DNA from: Sphingomonas sp. Leaf339
Lineage (GTDB): Bacteria; Pseudomonadota; Alphaproteobacteria; Sphingomonadales; Sphingomonadaceae
Assembly: GCF_001426195.1 (NCBI RefSeq)
Contig: NZ_LMRS01000023.1
Location: 62,001-126,000 of the forward strand
DNA: 64,000 bases
Direction: 5' to 3'
Of this stretch, positions 15,920 through 25,996 are shown one piece after another (positions within the stretch are counted from its first letter, which is position 1; every line of letters begins with the position of its first letter). The notes beneath the pieces were generated by a model, which saw nothing but the letters and a program-made list of their open reading frames with translations, had not been told where the DNA came from and did not search any database. Position numbers and translations under genes: made by a program.

Positions 15920-16360
15920 ATGCGTATCGCCATCGCCTCCGATCATGCCGCCGTGTCGTTGAAAACGACGCTGGTCGCCTGGCTGCACGAGGCGGGTCAC
16001 GACGTCATCGATCTGGGGACCGACGGCACCGCCAGCGTCGATTATCCGGATTACGGCTACGCCATTGCCGATGCGCTGGCGGACGGTCGCGCCGATCGCG
16101 GCATCGCACTGTGTGGATCGGGGATCGGCATCGCCATCGCCGCCAACCGCAACCCCGCCTGCCGGTGCGCGCAGGTGGCGGAGCCGCTGTCCGCCCGCTT
16201 CGCCCGCACGCATAACGACGCCAACGCCATCGCGATGGGCGCCCGCCTGATCGGCGAGGAAATGGCCAAGGCCTGCGTCGCCGCTTTCCTGTCCGCCGAA
16301 TTCGAAGGCGGCCGTCATCAACACCGCGTCGACAAGCTATCGAAGGAGTTCGCCGCATGA
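15920..16360 (+). CDS. rpiB: Ribose-5-phosphate isomerase B
   Basis: A 146-residue RpiB/LacAB-family sugar phosphate isomerase interconverting ribose 5-phosphate and ribulose 5-phosphate. The N-terminus [13 protein letters not shown], the DLGTDG and VDYPDYG segments, the catalytic cysteine in [15 protein letters not shown] and the [17 protein letters not shown] stretch are all typical. I chose ATG 15920, preceded by AGGGA, over an in-frame start 87 bases upstream that would add a non-conserved extension. Its stop overlaps the glyA ATG (ATGA). Confidence 0.95.
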   Translation: MRIAIASDHAAVSLKTTLVAWLHEAGHDVIDLGTDGTASVDYPDYGYAIADALADGRADRGIALCGSGIGIAIAANRNPACRCAQVAEPLSARFARTHNDANAIAMGARLIGEEMAKACVAAFLSAEFEGGRHQHRVDKLSKEFAA

Positions 16361-17667
16361 GCACCCAGCCCCACGATATTTCAGACGTCCAACCGGACGG
16401 CTTCTTCACCCGCGGTCTGGCCGATGCCGACGCCGCGATCTTCGCCGGCATCGCGCATGAGCTGGAACGGGAGCAGACGCAGATCGAACTGATCGCGTCG
16501 GAGAACATCGTGTCGAAAGCGGTGCTGGAGGCGCAGGGCTCGGTCTTCACGAACAAATATGCCGAAGGCTATCCCGGCAAGCGTTACTATCAGGGTTGCG
16601 CACCGTCCGACGAGGTCGAGCAGCTGGCGATCGATCGCGCCAAGCAGATCTTCGGCTGCGGCTTCGTCAACGTGCAGCCGCATTCGGGCGCGCAGGCGAA
16701 CGGCGCGGTGATGCTGGCGCTGGTGAAGCCGGGCGAAACGATCCTCGGCATGAGCCTGGATGCCGGCGGCCACCTGACCCACGGCGCGCGCGCCGCGATG
16801 TCGGGCAAGTGGTTCAACGCGATCCAGTATGGCGTCGATGCCGAAACGCACCTGATCGATTATGCCGAGGTCGAACGCCTCGCCGTCGAGCATCAGCCGA
16901 AGTTGATCATCGCCGGCGGCTCCGCCTATCCGCGTACGATCGATTTCGCGAAATTCCGGGCGATCGCTGACAAGGTCGGCGCATATTTCATGGTCGACAT
17001 GGCGCACTTCGCCGGCATCGTTGCCGCCGGCCTGCATCCCACGCCGTTCGGCCATGCGCATGTCGTGACCACGACCACGCACAAGACGCTGCGTGGCCCG
17101 CGTGGCGGCATGATCATGACCAATGACGAGGCACTGGCGAAGAAGTTCAACTCGGCGGTGTTCCCGGGGCTTCAGGGTGGCCCGCTGATGCACGTCATCG
17201 CCGCCAAGGCGGTCGCCTTTGGCGAGGCGCTGCGCCCCGATTTCAAGAGTTACATCGCCGCCGTGGTCGAAAACGCCAAGGTGCTCGCCGCCACGCTGAA
17301 GGAACGCGGCGCCGATGTGATCGCGGGCGGCACCGACACGCATCTGGCCCTGATCGATCTGCGCCCGCTCGGCATCACCGGCCGCGACGCGGACGAGGCG
17401 CTGGAGCGTGCCGGCATCACCTGCAACAAGAACGGCATCCCCAACGATCCGCTGCCGCCGGTCAAGACCAGCGGCATCCGCGTCGGCTCACCCGCCGGGA
17501 CGACACGCGGTTTCGGCCCCGCCGAATTCCGCGAGATCGGCCATATGGTCGCCGACGTGCTCGACGGTCTTGCCAAGAAAGGCGAACACGGGGACCCGGA
17601 AGTCGAGGCGGACGTTAGGGCGCGGGTACGCACTTTGTGCGCACGGTTCCCGATCTATCAAGGATAA
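16357..17667 (+). CDS. glyA: Serine hydroxymethyltransferase
   Basis: A 436-residue PLP enzyme converting serine plus tetrahydrofolate to glycine plus 5,10-methylene-THF. Characteristic segments are [48 protein letters not shown] [34 protein letters not shown] and the PLP lysine in [14 protein letters not shown]. It is coupled to rpiB (4-bp overlap) and followed closely by a small membrane protein and nrdR, so rpiB-glyA-nrdR looks like one transcription unit linking one-carbon and nucleotide metabolism. Confidence 0.97.
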   Translation: MSTQPHDISDVQPDGFFTRGLADADAAIFAGIAHELEREQTQIELIASENIVSKAVLEAQGSVFTNKYAEGYPGKRYYQGCAPSDEVEQLAIDRAKQIFGCGFVNVQPHSGAQANGAVMLALVKPGETILGMSLDAGGHLTHGARAAMSGKWFNAIQYGVDAETHLIDYAEVERLAVEHQPKLIIAGGSAYPRTIDFAKFRAIADKVGAYFMVDMAHFAGIVAAGLHPTPFGHAHVVTTTTHKTLRGPRGGMIMTNDEALAKKFNSAVFPGLQGGPLMHVIAAKAVAFGEALRPDFKSYIAAVVENAKVLAATLKERGADVIAGGTDTHLALIDLRPLGITGRDADEALERAGITCNKNGIPNDPLPPVKTSGIRVGSPAGTTRGFGPAEFREIGHMVADVLDGLAKKGEHGDPEVEADVRARVRTLCARFPIYQG

Positions 17668-17672
17668 GCATC

Positions 17673-17846
17673 ATGTCGAAATTCGATGAAATCCAGACCG
17701 AAGTGAAGAACACGCCGGGTCTCGGCAAGAAAATGGCGAAGTACAGCGCGATCGGCGCGGTCATCGCGATTCCACTGCCCGTCGTCGGCCCGGTGCTGGG
17801 CGCGATTGCCGGTGCGGCCTTCGCCTATTCCAAGCGTAAGGACTGA
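17673..17846 (+). CDS. Small membrane protein, 57 aa
   Basis: A 57-residue protein with a charged N-terminus (FDEIQTEVKNTPGLGKKMAK) followed by one Gly/Ala/Val-rich hydrophobic segment (AIGAVIAIPLPVVGPVLGAIAGAAF) and a basic end (YSKRKD). The ATG at 17673 has AAGGATAA upstream. The glycine-zipper-like hydrophobic stretch resembles small membrane-inserting proteins, but I know no function. It sits between glyA and nrdR with 5- and 7-bp gaps, so it is certainly co-transcribed. Confidence 0.7.
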   Translation: MSKFDEIQTEVKNTPGLGKKMAKYSAIGAVIAIPLPVVGPVLGAIAGAAFAYSKRKD

Positions 17847-17853
17847 AAACTGA

Positions 17854-18315
17854 ATGCGCTGCCCGTTCTGCGGCCATGAAGACAGCCAGGTAAAGGACAG
17901 CCGCCCCACCGAAGACGGGGCGGCGATCCGGCGGCGGCGGCAGTGTGAGGGGTGCGCGGCACGGTTCACCACGTTCGAACGCATCCAGCTACGCGAACTG
18001 ACCGTGCTGAAGAGCGAAGAGCGGCGCGAACCGTTCGACCGCGAGAAACTGATGCGCTCGGTCTCGATCGCCGCCCGCAAACGGCCGATCGAACCGGCGC
18101 GGATCGAGAAACTGGTGTCCGGCATCCAGCGCCGGCTGGAAACGCTCGGCGACAGCGAAGTCACATCCGCCCGGATCGGCGAAATGGTGATGGACGGGCT
18201 GAAGGCGCTCGACTCGGTCGCCTATATCCGCTTCGCCAGCGTGTACCGCGACTTCAGCGAGGCACGGGATTTCGAGGCGTTTGCCAGGCAGGTGGAAGAA
18301 GCGGGGCGGGGTTAG
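17854..18315 (+). CDS. nrdR: Transcriptional repressor NrdR
   Basis: A 153-residue regulator of ribonucleotide reductase genes. The N-terminal zinc ribbon has its paired cysteines in [16 protein letters not shown] and [16 protein letters not shown]; an ATP-cone domain follows ([20 protein letters not shown], then [30 protein letters not shown]). In most proteobacteria it senses dATP/ATP and represses nrd operons. No nrd genes are in the window. Eight bases separate it from the small membrane protein upstream. Confidence 0.96.
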   Translation: MRCPFCGHEDSQVKDSRPTEDGAAIRRRRQCEGCAARFTTFERIQLRELTVLKSEERREPFDREKLMRSVSIAARKRPIEPARIEKLVSGIQRRLETLGDSEVTSARIGEMVMDGLKALDSVAYIRFASVYRDFSEARDFEAFARQVEEAGRG

Positions 18316-18381
18316 GGTTAAGGATAGGGTTCGCCTTCGCTTAATTCGCCTTCAGCAATGTCGAGATCGCCCTTCCAACTC

Positions 18382-18432
18382 CCGTTCGTCCTGAGTAGCG
18401 GCTGAGCGTAGTCGAAGACGCGTATCGAAGGA
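18382..18432 (+). repeat. REP-like element, copy A
   Basis: A 51-bp element starting CCGTTCGTCCTGAGTAG and ending CGTATCGAAGGA. It recurs in inverted orientation at 18714-18763 with about 45 of 51 positions matching (one substitution, a short variable patch with one indel, and one more substitution). The two copies flank the GIY-YIG coding region. I recall this 'gttcgtcctgag...gtatcgaagga' sequence as a very common sphingomonad intergenic repeat. Confidence 0.75.
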
Positions 18433-18440
18433 CCCGTCGC

Positions 18441-19562
18441 TTGAGCTTCCACGCTTATATGCTCCGCTGCGCCGACGGCAGTTTCTACGTAGGCCACACC
18501 GACAACCTCGAACACCGCGTCGGTCAGCATGAAACGGGCGAGACAAAGGGCTACACGCAAAAGCGACGTCCGGTCACACTGGCCTGGCAGCAGGATTTTG
18601 GCTCCCGTAACGAGGCGTTAGAAGCGGAACGCCAAATTAAGGGCTGGTCTCGCGCCAAGAAGGAGGCGTTGATCGCCGGCGACAGGGGACTCGTCAGCCA
18701 ACTGGCGCGGAAATCCTTCGATACGGGTCTTCGTCAGGCTCAGCCCCTACTCAGGACGAACGGTTTGGAAACAGAGATCGAACAGACCCCACCCCCCGTC
18801 ATCGTCCTCGTCCGCCCCCAACTCGGCGAAAACATCGGCAAGGCCGCCCGCGCCATGCTGAACTTCGGCCTCGTCGAACTACGCCTCGTCGCTCCGCGCG
18901 ACGGCTGGCCCAATCCGCAGGCCGGCCCCGCTGCCAGCGGCGCGGATATCGTGCTGGAACAGGCGGCGGTCTTTGACAGCGTCGCGGCCGCCGTCGCCGA
19001 CTGCACGCATGTCTATGCCACCACCGTCCGCAAACGCGGCGTCACCAAACCGGTCGCCACGCCCGAAGCGGCGGCGCGGGCGATCCATACCGATCCCGGC
19101 CGCGCCGCGATCCTGTTCGGCCCCGAACGGTCTGGGCTGGAAACCGACGACGTCGCCCTCGCGCGGACGATCATCACCGTGCCGATCAATCCCGAATTCG
19201 GCAGCCTGAACCTGGCGCAGGCGGTGATCCTGGTCGCCTATGAATGGTCGAAGGGCCAGGAACTGGCGCAGCCGCCGGAGACGGAGATGCCGCTGCCCGC
19301 GCCGCAGGGCGAATTGGACGGCATGATCGCGCAGCTCGACGACATGCTGGTCGCCGCGAATTTCTTCTTCCCGCCCGCCCGCACCGAAACCGTGCGACGG
19401 ACGCTACGCACATTGCTGACCAAGCCTGGCTGGTCGGCGCAGGAGGTGCGGACGATGCGCGGCGTACTGGCTGCGCTCGACGGTCGCAAGGCCCGGCGGT
19501 CAGCGCCGGTCGAACGCGGCGAGCTCATAGGCGATGGAGGCCTCGACGAGACGCTCCCATAG
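18441..19562 (+). CDS. trmJ: GIY-YIG nuclease domain fused in frame to TrmJ-type tRNA 2'-O-methyltransferase
   Basis: One uninterrupted 373-codon frame with two unrelated parts. Residues 1-90 are a single-domain GIY-YIG nuclease of the UPF0213/COG2827 type (HAYMLRCADGSFYVGHT, EHRVGQHETGETKGYT, then LEAERQIKGWSRAKKEALI). Residues 91-108 (KSFDTGLRQAQPLLRTNG) are the translation of the REP-like copy B. Residues 109-373 are a SpoU/TrmH-family methyltransferase of the TrmJ group, which 2'-O-methylates position 32 of tRNAs: VIVLVRPQLGENIGKAARAM, then AILFGPERSGLETDDVA, then VPINPEFGSLNLAQAV. The GIY-YIG start is TTG 18441. A second in-frame TTG at 18765, 8 bases after an AGGA, could start a normal-length TrmJ (265 aa). 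No stop codon separates the parts, so fusion, internal initiation or both are possible. Confidence 0.85.
   Translation: MSFHAYMLRCADGSFYVGHTDNLEHRVGQHETGETKGYTQKRRPVTLAWQQDFGSRNEALEAERQIKGWSRAKKEALIAGDRGLVSQLARKSFDTGLRQAQPLLRTNGLETEIEQTPPPVIVLVRPQLGENIGKAARAMLNFGLVELRLVAPRDGWPNPQAGPAASGADIVLEQAAVFDSVAAAVADCTHVYATTVRKRGVTKPVATPEAAARAIHTDPGRAAILFGPERSGLETDDVALARTIITVPINPEFGSLNLAQAVILVAYEWSKGQELAQPPETEMPLPAPQGELDGMIAQLDDMLVAANFFFPPARTETVRRTLRTLLTKPGWSAQEVRTMRGVLAALDGRKARRSAPVERGELIGDGGLDETLP
18714..18763 (-). repeat. REP-like element, copy B, inside the GIY-YIG/TrmJ frame
   Basis: Inverted copy of the 18382-18432 element (TCCTTCGATACGGGTCTTCG... on the plus strand). It is read as protein in the GIY-YIG/TrmJ frame, and its AGGA at 18753-18756 is 8 bases before a TTG that would be the natural trmJ start. 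Confidence 0.75.
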
Positions 19563-19799
19563 ATCGCCGACCACCGCCTCCGGCACGCCCGCATCCCGCG
19601 CAGCGGTGCAGGCGTTGCCGATCACCTGCGCCTTGCGATCCTCGTCACGCACCGCGCCGCGCACCGGTTTGATCCGCGCGGCGGCGTCCATATAGCCGAA
19701 CCTGCGCGCCAGCAGCGCCACCAGATCGCGATCGACCTGATCGACGCCGGCGCGCACCTCGGCCATGGTGGAACAGTCGGCGGGGGCAACGAGAGTCAT
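19500..19799 (-). CDS. Chorismate mutase (AroQ/PchB-like)
   Basis: A 99-residue all-helical chorismate mutase domain: TMAEVRAGVDQVDRDLVALL, ARRFGYMDAAARIK, VRDEDRKAQVIGNACTAA and VGDLWERLVEASIAYELA. It would convert chorismate to prephenate, or act as an isochorismate pyruvate lyase as PchB does; the sequence alone does not decide. ATG 19799 is chosen to match the family N-terminus; ATGs at 19811 and 19820 are possible. Its 3' end overlaps the trmJ 3' end by 63 bp on the opposite strand. A second chorismate mutase lies at 35969. Confidence 0.85.
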   Translation of the reverse strand: MTLVAPADCSTMAEVRAGVDQVDRDLVALLARRFGYMDAAARIKPVRGAVRDEDRKAQVIGNACTAARDAGVPEAVVGDLWERLVEASIAYELAAFDRR

Positions 19800-19897
19800 G
19801 CCGCTTCGCATAACGCTCATCCACGCCGCCGCAAACGGCGGATCGACACGTTCATGGCGAAACGATAGCGTCGGGTGTCGTAACTCGGGGAGTGACC

Positions 19898-20128
19898 ATG
19901 TCGATCGCGATACTTCTGACCGCTTTCATCCAAACCGCGACCCCTGCTGCTATGCCGACCCCCACCGCCGATCCGGAAAAGCGCATCTGCCGCACCTCCG
20001 GCGTCACCGGTTCGCGCCTTGGTGCGAAAAAGGTCTGTCACACAAGGCGCGAATGGGACGAGGCCAGCGCCGTGGCGCGCCAGCGGATGGAGCGCATCCA
20101 GAATGGCGCGATCAACACCGGCCAGTAA
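19898..20128 (+). CDS. Small secreted cysteine-containing protein, 76 aa
   Basis: A 76-residue protein with a signal-like hydrophobic start (MSIAILLTAFIQTATPAA) and a basic mature part with two cysteines: KRICRTSGVTGSRLGAKKVC, followed by HTRREWDEASAVARQRM. GGGGAG precedes ATG 19898. I recognise the C-x(n)-GSRL-x(n)-C-x-T-x-x-EW pattern as recurrent in sphingomonad hypothetical proteins, but know no function. Divergent from the chorismate mutase. Confidence 0.65.
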   Translation: MSIAILLTAFIQTATPAAMPTPTADPEKRICRTSGVTGSRLGAKKVCHTRREWDEASAVARQRMERIQNGAINTGQ

Positions 20129-20162
20129 CGCCCCCCAGTCTCCCCAAAAATCCCTCCAAAAC

Positions 20163-20191
20163 TTGACTCGGGCGGAGCGTCCCGCTAACCG
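20163..20191 (+). promoter_or_regulatory. Possible sigma-70 promoter for rpsD
   Basis: TTGACT at 20163-20168, 17 bases, then TAACCG at 20186-20191, about 140 bp upstream of rpsD. The -35 is good, the -10 poor. Nothing else gene-like is visible in the 205-bp gap 20129-20333. Confidence 0.2.
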
Positions 20192-20333
20192 CGCGCCTTC
20201 GCAATGCCCCCGCACCCCGGTGAAGCGGCGGGCCTGCCCTCATATCTTTGAGACGTAGCGCGATACCGGGACCAACCCGCCCGTCCGTTCGCGGATCGGC
20301 GGTCAACGTCGTTCGAATTGCCAAGGATCTATC

Positions 20334-20948
20334 ATGTCGAAGCGTCAAAGCGCGAAGTACAAACTCGACCGTCGTATGGGCGAGAACATCTGGGGCCGCC
20401 CTAAGTCCCCGGTGAACAAGCGCGAATACGGTCCCGGCCAGCATGGCCAGCGCCGCAAGGGCAAGGTTTCGGATTTCGGCATCCAGCTGCGCGCCAAGCA
20501 GAAGCTCAAGGGCTATTACGGCGACGTGACCGAGAAACAGTTCCGCGCCTGCTACCATGAAGCAGCCCGGATGAAGGGCGATACCAGCCAGAACCTGATC
20601 GGTCTGCTCGAGCAGCGTCTCGACATGCTCGTCTATCGCGCCAAGTTCGCCCCGACGATCTTCGCCGCGCGCCAGATCGTCAGCCACGGTCACATCCGCG
20701 TCAATGGCGTGAAGTGCAACATCGCGTCGCGTCGCTGCTTCGTCGGCGATGAGATCACGCTGGGCACGAAGGCCAGGGAAATGGCGCTGGTGCTGGAAGC
20801 GCAGAACCTCGCCGAGCGTGAAATCCCCGACTATGTCGCGCAGGACGGCAACGCCAAGGTGACGTTCGTTCGCGTACCGACGCTGGACGAGGTTCCTTAC
20901 CCGGTGAAGATGGAGCCGAATCTGGTGGTCGAATTCTACTCGCGTTAA
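20334..20948 (+). CDS. rpsD: 30S ribosomal protein S4
   Basis: A 204-residue S4, a primary 16S rRNA binder needed for small-subunit assembly. The alphaproteobacterial N-terminus ([20 protein letters not shown]) is followed by the S4 RNA-binding domain with [19 protein letters not shown] and [17 protein letters not shown], and the protein ends [22 protein letters not shown] precedes the ATG. It stands as a single gene with a terminator immediately downstream, as is usual for alphaproteobacteria where rpsD is outside the alpha operon. Confidence 0.98.
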   Translation: MSKRQSAKYKLDRRMGENIWGRPKSPVNKREYGPGQHGQRRKGKVSDFGIQLRAKQKLKGYYGDVTEKQFRACYHEAARMKGDTSQNLIGLLEQRLDMLVYRAKFAPTIFAARQIVSHGHIRVNGVKCNIASRRCFVGDEITLGTKAREMALVLEAQNLAEREIPDYVAQDGNAKVTFVRVPTLDEVPYPVKMEPNLVVEFYSR

Positions 20949-21031
20949 GCGAGGAAGAAGGCCACCGGGCGGCCGACGGGCCAAAAGCCCGTTCGACGAC
21001 GCGGCTTTGCCGCGGCGCGGTTTTGGAACAG

Positions 21032-21062
21032 AAAGGGCAGCTCCTCACGGGGCTGCCCTTTT
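21032..21062 (+). terminator. Rho-independent terminator after rpsD
   Basis: Perfect 10-bp stem AAAGGGCAGC / GCTGCCCTTT with a 10-base loop and a short T run, 84 bp after the rpsD stop. Confidence 0.8.
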
Positions 21063-21118
21063 CGTTTGGACAAGGCGCGCAGCGATTGCCAGAACGCGCT
21101 CCATCACAGGAGCATCCC

Positions 21119-22752
21119 ATGCGCACCGCCCTATCCCTACTTCTCCTTTCCACCGCCGCCCCACTCGCGGCGCAAACCACCCCCGCGATCAACGTCGAGA
21201 CACTGAAGACCGTCACCCGCGACCTGTCGTCCGACGCGTTCGAAGGCCGCGCGCCGACGACCCCGGCCGAGGAAAAGACGGTCGCCTATATCGTCGATCG
21301 CTTTCAGAAGGCGGGGCTGAAGCCCGGCAACAACGGCAAATGGACGCAGGACGTGCCGATGGTGGAGATCACCGCCACGAACGTGCAGCCCCTATCCTTC
21401 ACCGGTGGCAAATCGCCGGTCACGATGGCGTATCGCACCGACATGGTCGCCGGCACCTATCGCGTCACGCCGCGCATCGACGTGCGTAACAGCGATGTCG
21501 TCTTCGTCGGTTACGGCATCACCGCGCCTGAAAAGGGCTGGGACGATTATGCCGGTGTCGATGTGAAGGGAAAGACGGTCGTCATCCTTATCAACGATGC
21601 CGACTGGCAGACGATGTCGCGTGAAGGCCCGTTCGAGGGTCGCGCGATGACCTGGTATGGCCGCTGGCCCTACAAGTTCGAGAATGCCGCCAAGCACGGC
21701 GCCGCCGCCGCAATCATCGTCCACCAGACCGAACCCGCCGCCTATCCCTGGGCGGTCGTGCAATCGTCCTGGACCGGCCCGCAACTGGAACTGGACGAGA
21801 AGGGCGATCACATGGACCAGAGCCAGGTCGTCGGCTGGATGCAGTTGGCCAAGGCGCAGGAACTGTTCGCCAGCGCCGGCAAGGACTTCGCCGCATTGTC
21901 CGAAGCCGCGAAGACCAAGGGCTTCAAGGCCGTACCGCTCGGCCTGAAAATGTCGACGGGCTTCGGCAATGCGATCAAGCGTCAGGCATCGAAGAACGTT
22001 ATCGGCGTCCTGCCCGGCACCACCGCCCCGAATGAATATGTCCTCTATTCGGCGCACTGGGACCATCTGGGCCGCTGCGACGCGGTAAACGGCGACGATA
22101 TCTGCAACGGCGCCGAGGATAATGCGACGGGCGTCGCCGGCCTCGTCGCACTGGCGGAGGCTAATACGAAGGTCGGACCGGCTAAGCGTACCGAAGTGTA
22201 TCTCGCCGTCACGGCAGAGGAATCGGGGCTGCTGGGTTCACGCTATTATGCCGAACACCCGGTCTATCCGCTAGCCAAGACGGCTGGCGGCGTGAACATG
22301 GACGTGCTGAACGTCCACGGCCTCGCGCATGATTTCGTGCTGACCGGCGCGGGCAAGAGCGAGATCGAGGATCTGGTGAAGCCGATCGTCGTCGCGCAGG
22401 GCCGCCGCATCGGCGTGGAGCCCAGCCCGGAACGCGGCAGCTATTACCGCTCCGATCACTTCTCGTTCGCACGCCTCGGCGTCCCCGTGCTCAGCGGCGA
22501 ATCGGGTGAGGATTTCGTGAAGGGCGGCCCCGCCGCCGGCAAGGCGGCCAGCGACGATTACACCGCCAATCGCTATCACAAGCCGGCCGACCAATATGAT
22601 CCCAATTGGGATTGGTCGGGCGCGGTGTCGGATCTGACGATCTATTACACACTCGGCCGCCAGCTCGCCGACGACACGACCCTGTGGCCCAACTGGTATC
22701 GGACCGCTGAATTCCGGGCGGTGCGCGACAAGGCCCGCGCGGGAGCAGCCAA

Positions 22753-22756
<4 letters not shown>
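21119..22756 (+). CDS. Secreted M28-family zinc aminopeptidase
   Basis: A 545-residue exported metallopeptidase. The signal peptide spans residues 1-19 (LLLLSTAAPLAAQ). A PA-like domain in the middle region (VFVGYGITAPEKGWDDYAG) precedes the M28 catalytic core with di-zinc ligands: H and D in YSAHWDHLGR, D in GAEDNATGVAG, catalytic/ligand glutamates in TAEESGLLGSRYYAEH, D in NMDVLN, and the last His in YRSDHFSFA. It likely removes amino acids from peptides in the periplasm. ATG 21119 follows AGGAG. Its stop overlaps the aguA start (ATGA), coupling it to agmatine catabolism. Confidence 0.92.
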
Positions 22757-23720
<964 letters not shown>

Positions 23721-23721
<1 letters not shown>

Positions 23722-24080
23722 TGCTGCAATTCGTGGTCAGGGCCTTGCTGTCGGGCGCGATCGTCGCGGCGGTGGCTTTGATCGCGCGGCGTAGTCCGGG
23801 CGCGGGCGCATTGCTCGCGTCCTTGCCGCTGGTATCCGTGCTGGGCATGATCTGGCTGTGGCGCGATACCGGCGACCGCGTGCGGCTCGCCGCCTACGCC
23901 GAAGCGACCTTCTGGTACGTGATCCCATCGCTGCCGATGTTTCTGCTGATCCCTGTGCTGCTGCGGCACGGCGTCGGCTTCGTGCCGGCGCTGCTGGCGC
24001 TGCTGGCGGGTTGTACGCTGACGATGCTGCTCTATCTCGTCACCGTGGCGATCGCCGCGCGCTTCGGCGTCACGCTTTAG
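23721..24080 (+). CDS. DUF3147-like membrane protein
   Basis: A 119-residue protein with about four membrane helices (VVRALLSGAIVAAVALIA; GALLASLPLVSVLGMIWLW; YVIPSLPMFLLIPVLL; LLALLAGCTLTMLLYLVTVA), the pattern of DUF3147. Its ATG shares one base with the aguA stop. Lying between aguA and aguB, it could be a small transporter or accessory for polyamine metabolism, but the family has no known function and this is inference from position only. Confidence 0.8.
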
Positions 24081-24088
24081 GACCATTG

Positions 24089-24949
24089 ATGACCAAGATC
24101 ACCGTCGCCGCGCTTCAGCTCGGCTTCACCGACAATATCGACACCAACATCGCCAACGTTTCGCGCCTGGTGCGCGAAGCGGCCGGGCGCGGCGCGCAAG
24201 TGATCCTGCCGCCCGAGCTGTTCGAGGGCGAATATTTCTGCCGGGTCGAGGACGAGGGCCTGTTCGCCAACGCCGCCCCCGTCGGCGAGCATAAGGCCGT
24301 GCTGGCGATGCAGGCGCTGGCCGAGGCGCTGAAGGTAACGATCCCGACCAGCTTCTTCGAGGCGGACGGCCCGCATCATTACAACAGCCTCGCGATGATC
24401 GGTCCCGATGGCGAGGTGCAGGGCGTCTATCGCAAGAGCCACATCCCCGACGGCCCCGGTTACGAGGAGAAATTCTATTTTCGTCCCGGCAACACCGGCT
24501 TCAAGGTATGGCGCGGTCCGCCAGCCACGCCGGCGGCGAAGCTGGGCGTCGGCGTCTGCTGGGACCAATGGTATCCCGAAACCGCGCGCGCTATGATGTT
24601 GATGGGCGCCGAACTGCTCTTCTACCCGACCGCAATCGGCAGCGAACCACACGACACCTCGCTCGACACCGCCCGGCTGTGGCGACGGGCGATGGTCGGT
24701 CATGCGGTATCGAATGTGGTACCGGTGATTGCCGCCAACCGCATCGGCGTGGAGCATGGCCAGACCTTTTACGGCACCAGTTTTATCACCGACGAACGCG
24801 GCGATATCGTCGCCGAACTCGATCGTGAGGAAGAGGGCGTCATCACCGCGACGTTCGATATCGACCGGGTGAAGCGCCATCGTGCCGCGTTCGGCTTCTT
24901 CCGTGACCGCCGTCCCGATCTGTATGGGCGGCTGGTGCAGGATATCTGA
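24089..24949 (+). CDS. aguB: N-carbamoylputrescine amidase
   Basis: A 286-residue nitrilase-superfamily amidase that hydrolyses N-carbamoylputrescine to putrescine, CO2 and ammonia. The Glu-Lys-Cys triad is visible: E in LPPELFEGEYFCR, K in YRKSHIPDGPGYEEKFYF and C in GVGVCWDQWYPETARAM. The AguB-type AIGSEPHD follows. The AGGA ribosome binding site overlaps the DUF3147 stop. With aguA it completes agmatine-to-putrescine conversion. Confidence 0.95.
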   Translation: MTKITVAALQLGFTDNIDTNIANVSRLVREAAGRGAQVILPPELFEGEYFCRVEDEGLFANAAPVGEHKAVLAMQALAEALKVTIPTSFFEADGPHHYNSLAMIGPDGEVQGVYRKSHIPDGPGYEEKFYFRPGNTGFKVWRGPPATPAAKLGVGVCWDQWYPETARAMMLMGAELLFYPTAIGSEPHDTSLDTARLWRRAMVGHAVSNVVPVIAANRIGVEHGQTFYGTSFITDERGDIVAELDREEEGVITATFDIDRVKRHRAAFGFFRDRRPDLYGRLVQDI

Positions 24950-25005
24950 GCGGCGGGATCGACCGATTTGGGGTCGTAACCGATTATATACGATGGTCCC
25001 TGCAA

Positions 25006-25446
25006 ATGCCGGGGATGGAACATCTTTCCCTGCTCGATCGCCTGCATCACCACCAGCGCCTGGCGCAGGACATCCTGACCCGCGGGGCCGCGTGCATCGA
25101 TGGCGGGCCCGACACCGCATTGCCGGCGATCGCCGGTCTGCGGGCCGAGATGGCGCAAGTTCTGCGCGACTATCAAATCTTCAAGCATGAGGAGATCTTC
25201 GATCCGGCGGTGACGTCGGGCTCGCCCGATCGCATCGAACGCGCCCGCGCGATGAAGATCGAATGCATCGGCGCCGGCGAAGCGTTCCGCACGCATCTGG
25301 TCTATTGGCAGCATCGTGATGTCACCGCGGAATGGGATGCCTATAAGGCCTCTGCCCGCCTGACAATCAACCAGTTGAAACGCCATATCGGCAAGGAGGA
25401 AGAAGGCATCACTGCCCTGCTGACGGATATGTCCGTCGAGGTGTAA
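25006..25446 (+). CDS. Hemerythrin-like four-helix protein (tentative)
   Basis: A 146-residue soluble, helical protein with histidines and acidic residues spaced as in hemerythrin-like domains: LLDRLHHHQRLAQDIL, YQIFKHEEIFDPAV, AFRTHLVYWQHRDVTAEWD and QLKRHIGKEEEGI. This suggests an iron- or ligand-binding HHE-type bundle, but the match is not exact and another helical family is possible. ATG 25006 is used; ATG 25015 is an alternative. It lies between aguB and folK without overlap. Confidence 0.55.
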   Translation: MPGMEHLSLLDRLHHHQRLAQDILTRGAACIDGGPDTALPAIAGLRAEMAQVLRDYQIFKHEEIFDPAVTSGSPDRIERARAMKIECIGAGEAFRTHLVYWQHRDVTAEWDAYKASARLTINQLKRHIGKEEEGITALLTDMSVEV

Positions 25447-25495
25447 CGGCAGGGCCTTCACGCTCGCGTCGATCCGGCGGCTGCGATAAGCGGCG

Positions 25496-25975
25496 ATGAT
25501 GGCCACGACCCTCTACGCCATCGCGCTCGGCGCCAACCGGTACGGGCACCACGGCCGGCCATCCGCTGCCATCGTCGCCGCATTGGCGGCGATCGGCGAC
25601 GTGGAGGCCGTCTCGCCGATCATCGCCAGCGCGCCGATCGGACCCTCCACCCGGATATTCGCCAATGCCGCCGCGCTGATCCGCAGTGAAGAGAGTCCCC
25701 CCGCCCTCCTAACCCGGCTGAAGGCAATCGAGCGGCTGATGGGTCGTCGACCCGGTCGTCGCTGGGGCACACGACCGATCGATCTCGACATCATCCTCTG
25801 GTCGGGCGGCACGTGGCGCACACGGACGCTGACAATCCCGCATCCCACCTTCCGTGACCGCCGATTCGTTCTCACGCCACTGGCGCGAATCGCGGCCAAC
25901 TGGCGCGACCCGATATCGGGCCTTCGTGTCCGTCATCTGCTGAGCCAGGTTGACCGCCGCCGTCCCCGCACCTAG
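25496..25975 (+). CDS. folK: 2-amino-4-hydroxy-6-hydroxymethyldihydropteridine pyrophosphokinase
   Basis: A 159-residue HPPK, transferring pyrophosphate from ATP to 6-hydroxymethyl-dihydropterin in folate synthesis. The N-terminal ALGANRYGHHGRPS, ASAPIGPSTRIFANAAALI and the signature RRWGTRPIDLDIILW followed by IPHPTFRDRRFVLTPL are diagnostic. The start may be either of two adjacent ATGs (25496 or 25499). It is monogenic; folB and folP are not nearby. tRNA-Lys begins 21 bp after the stop. Confidence 0.95.
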   Translation: MMATTLYAIALGANRYGHHGRPSAAIVAALAAIGDVEAVSPIIASAPIGPSTRIFANAAALIRSEESPPALLTRLKAIERLMGRRPGRRWGTRPIDLDIILWSGGTWRTRTLTIPHPTFRDRRFVLTPLARIAANWRDPISGLRVRHLLSQVDRRRPRT

Positions 25976-25996
25976 GTCGCACCTCGACGATCGTGG

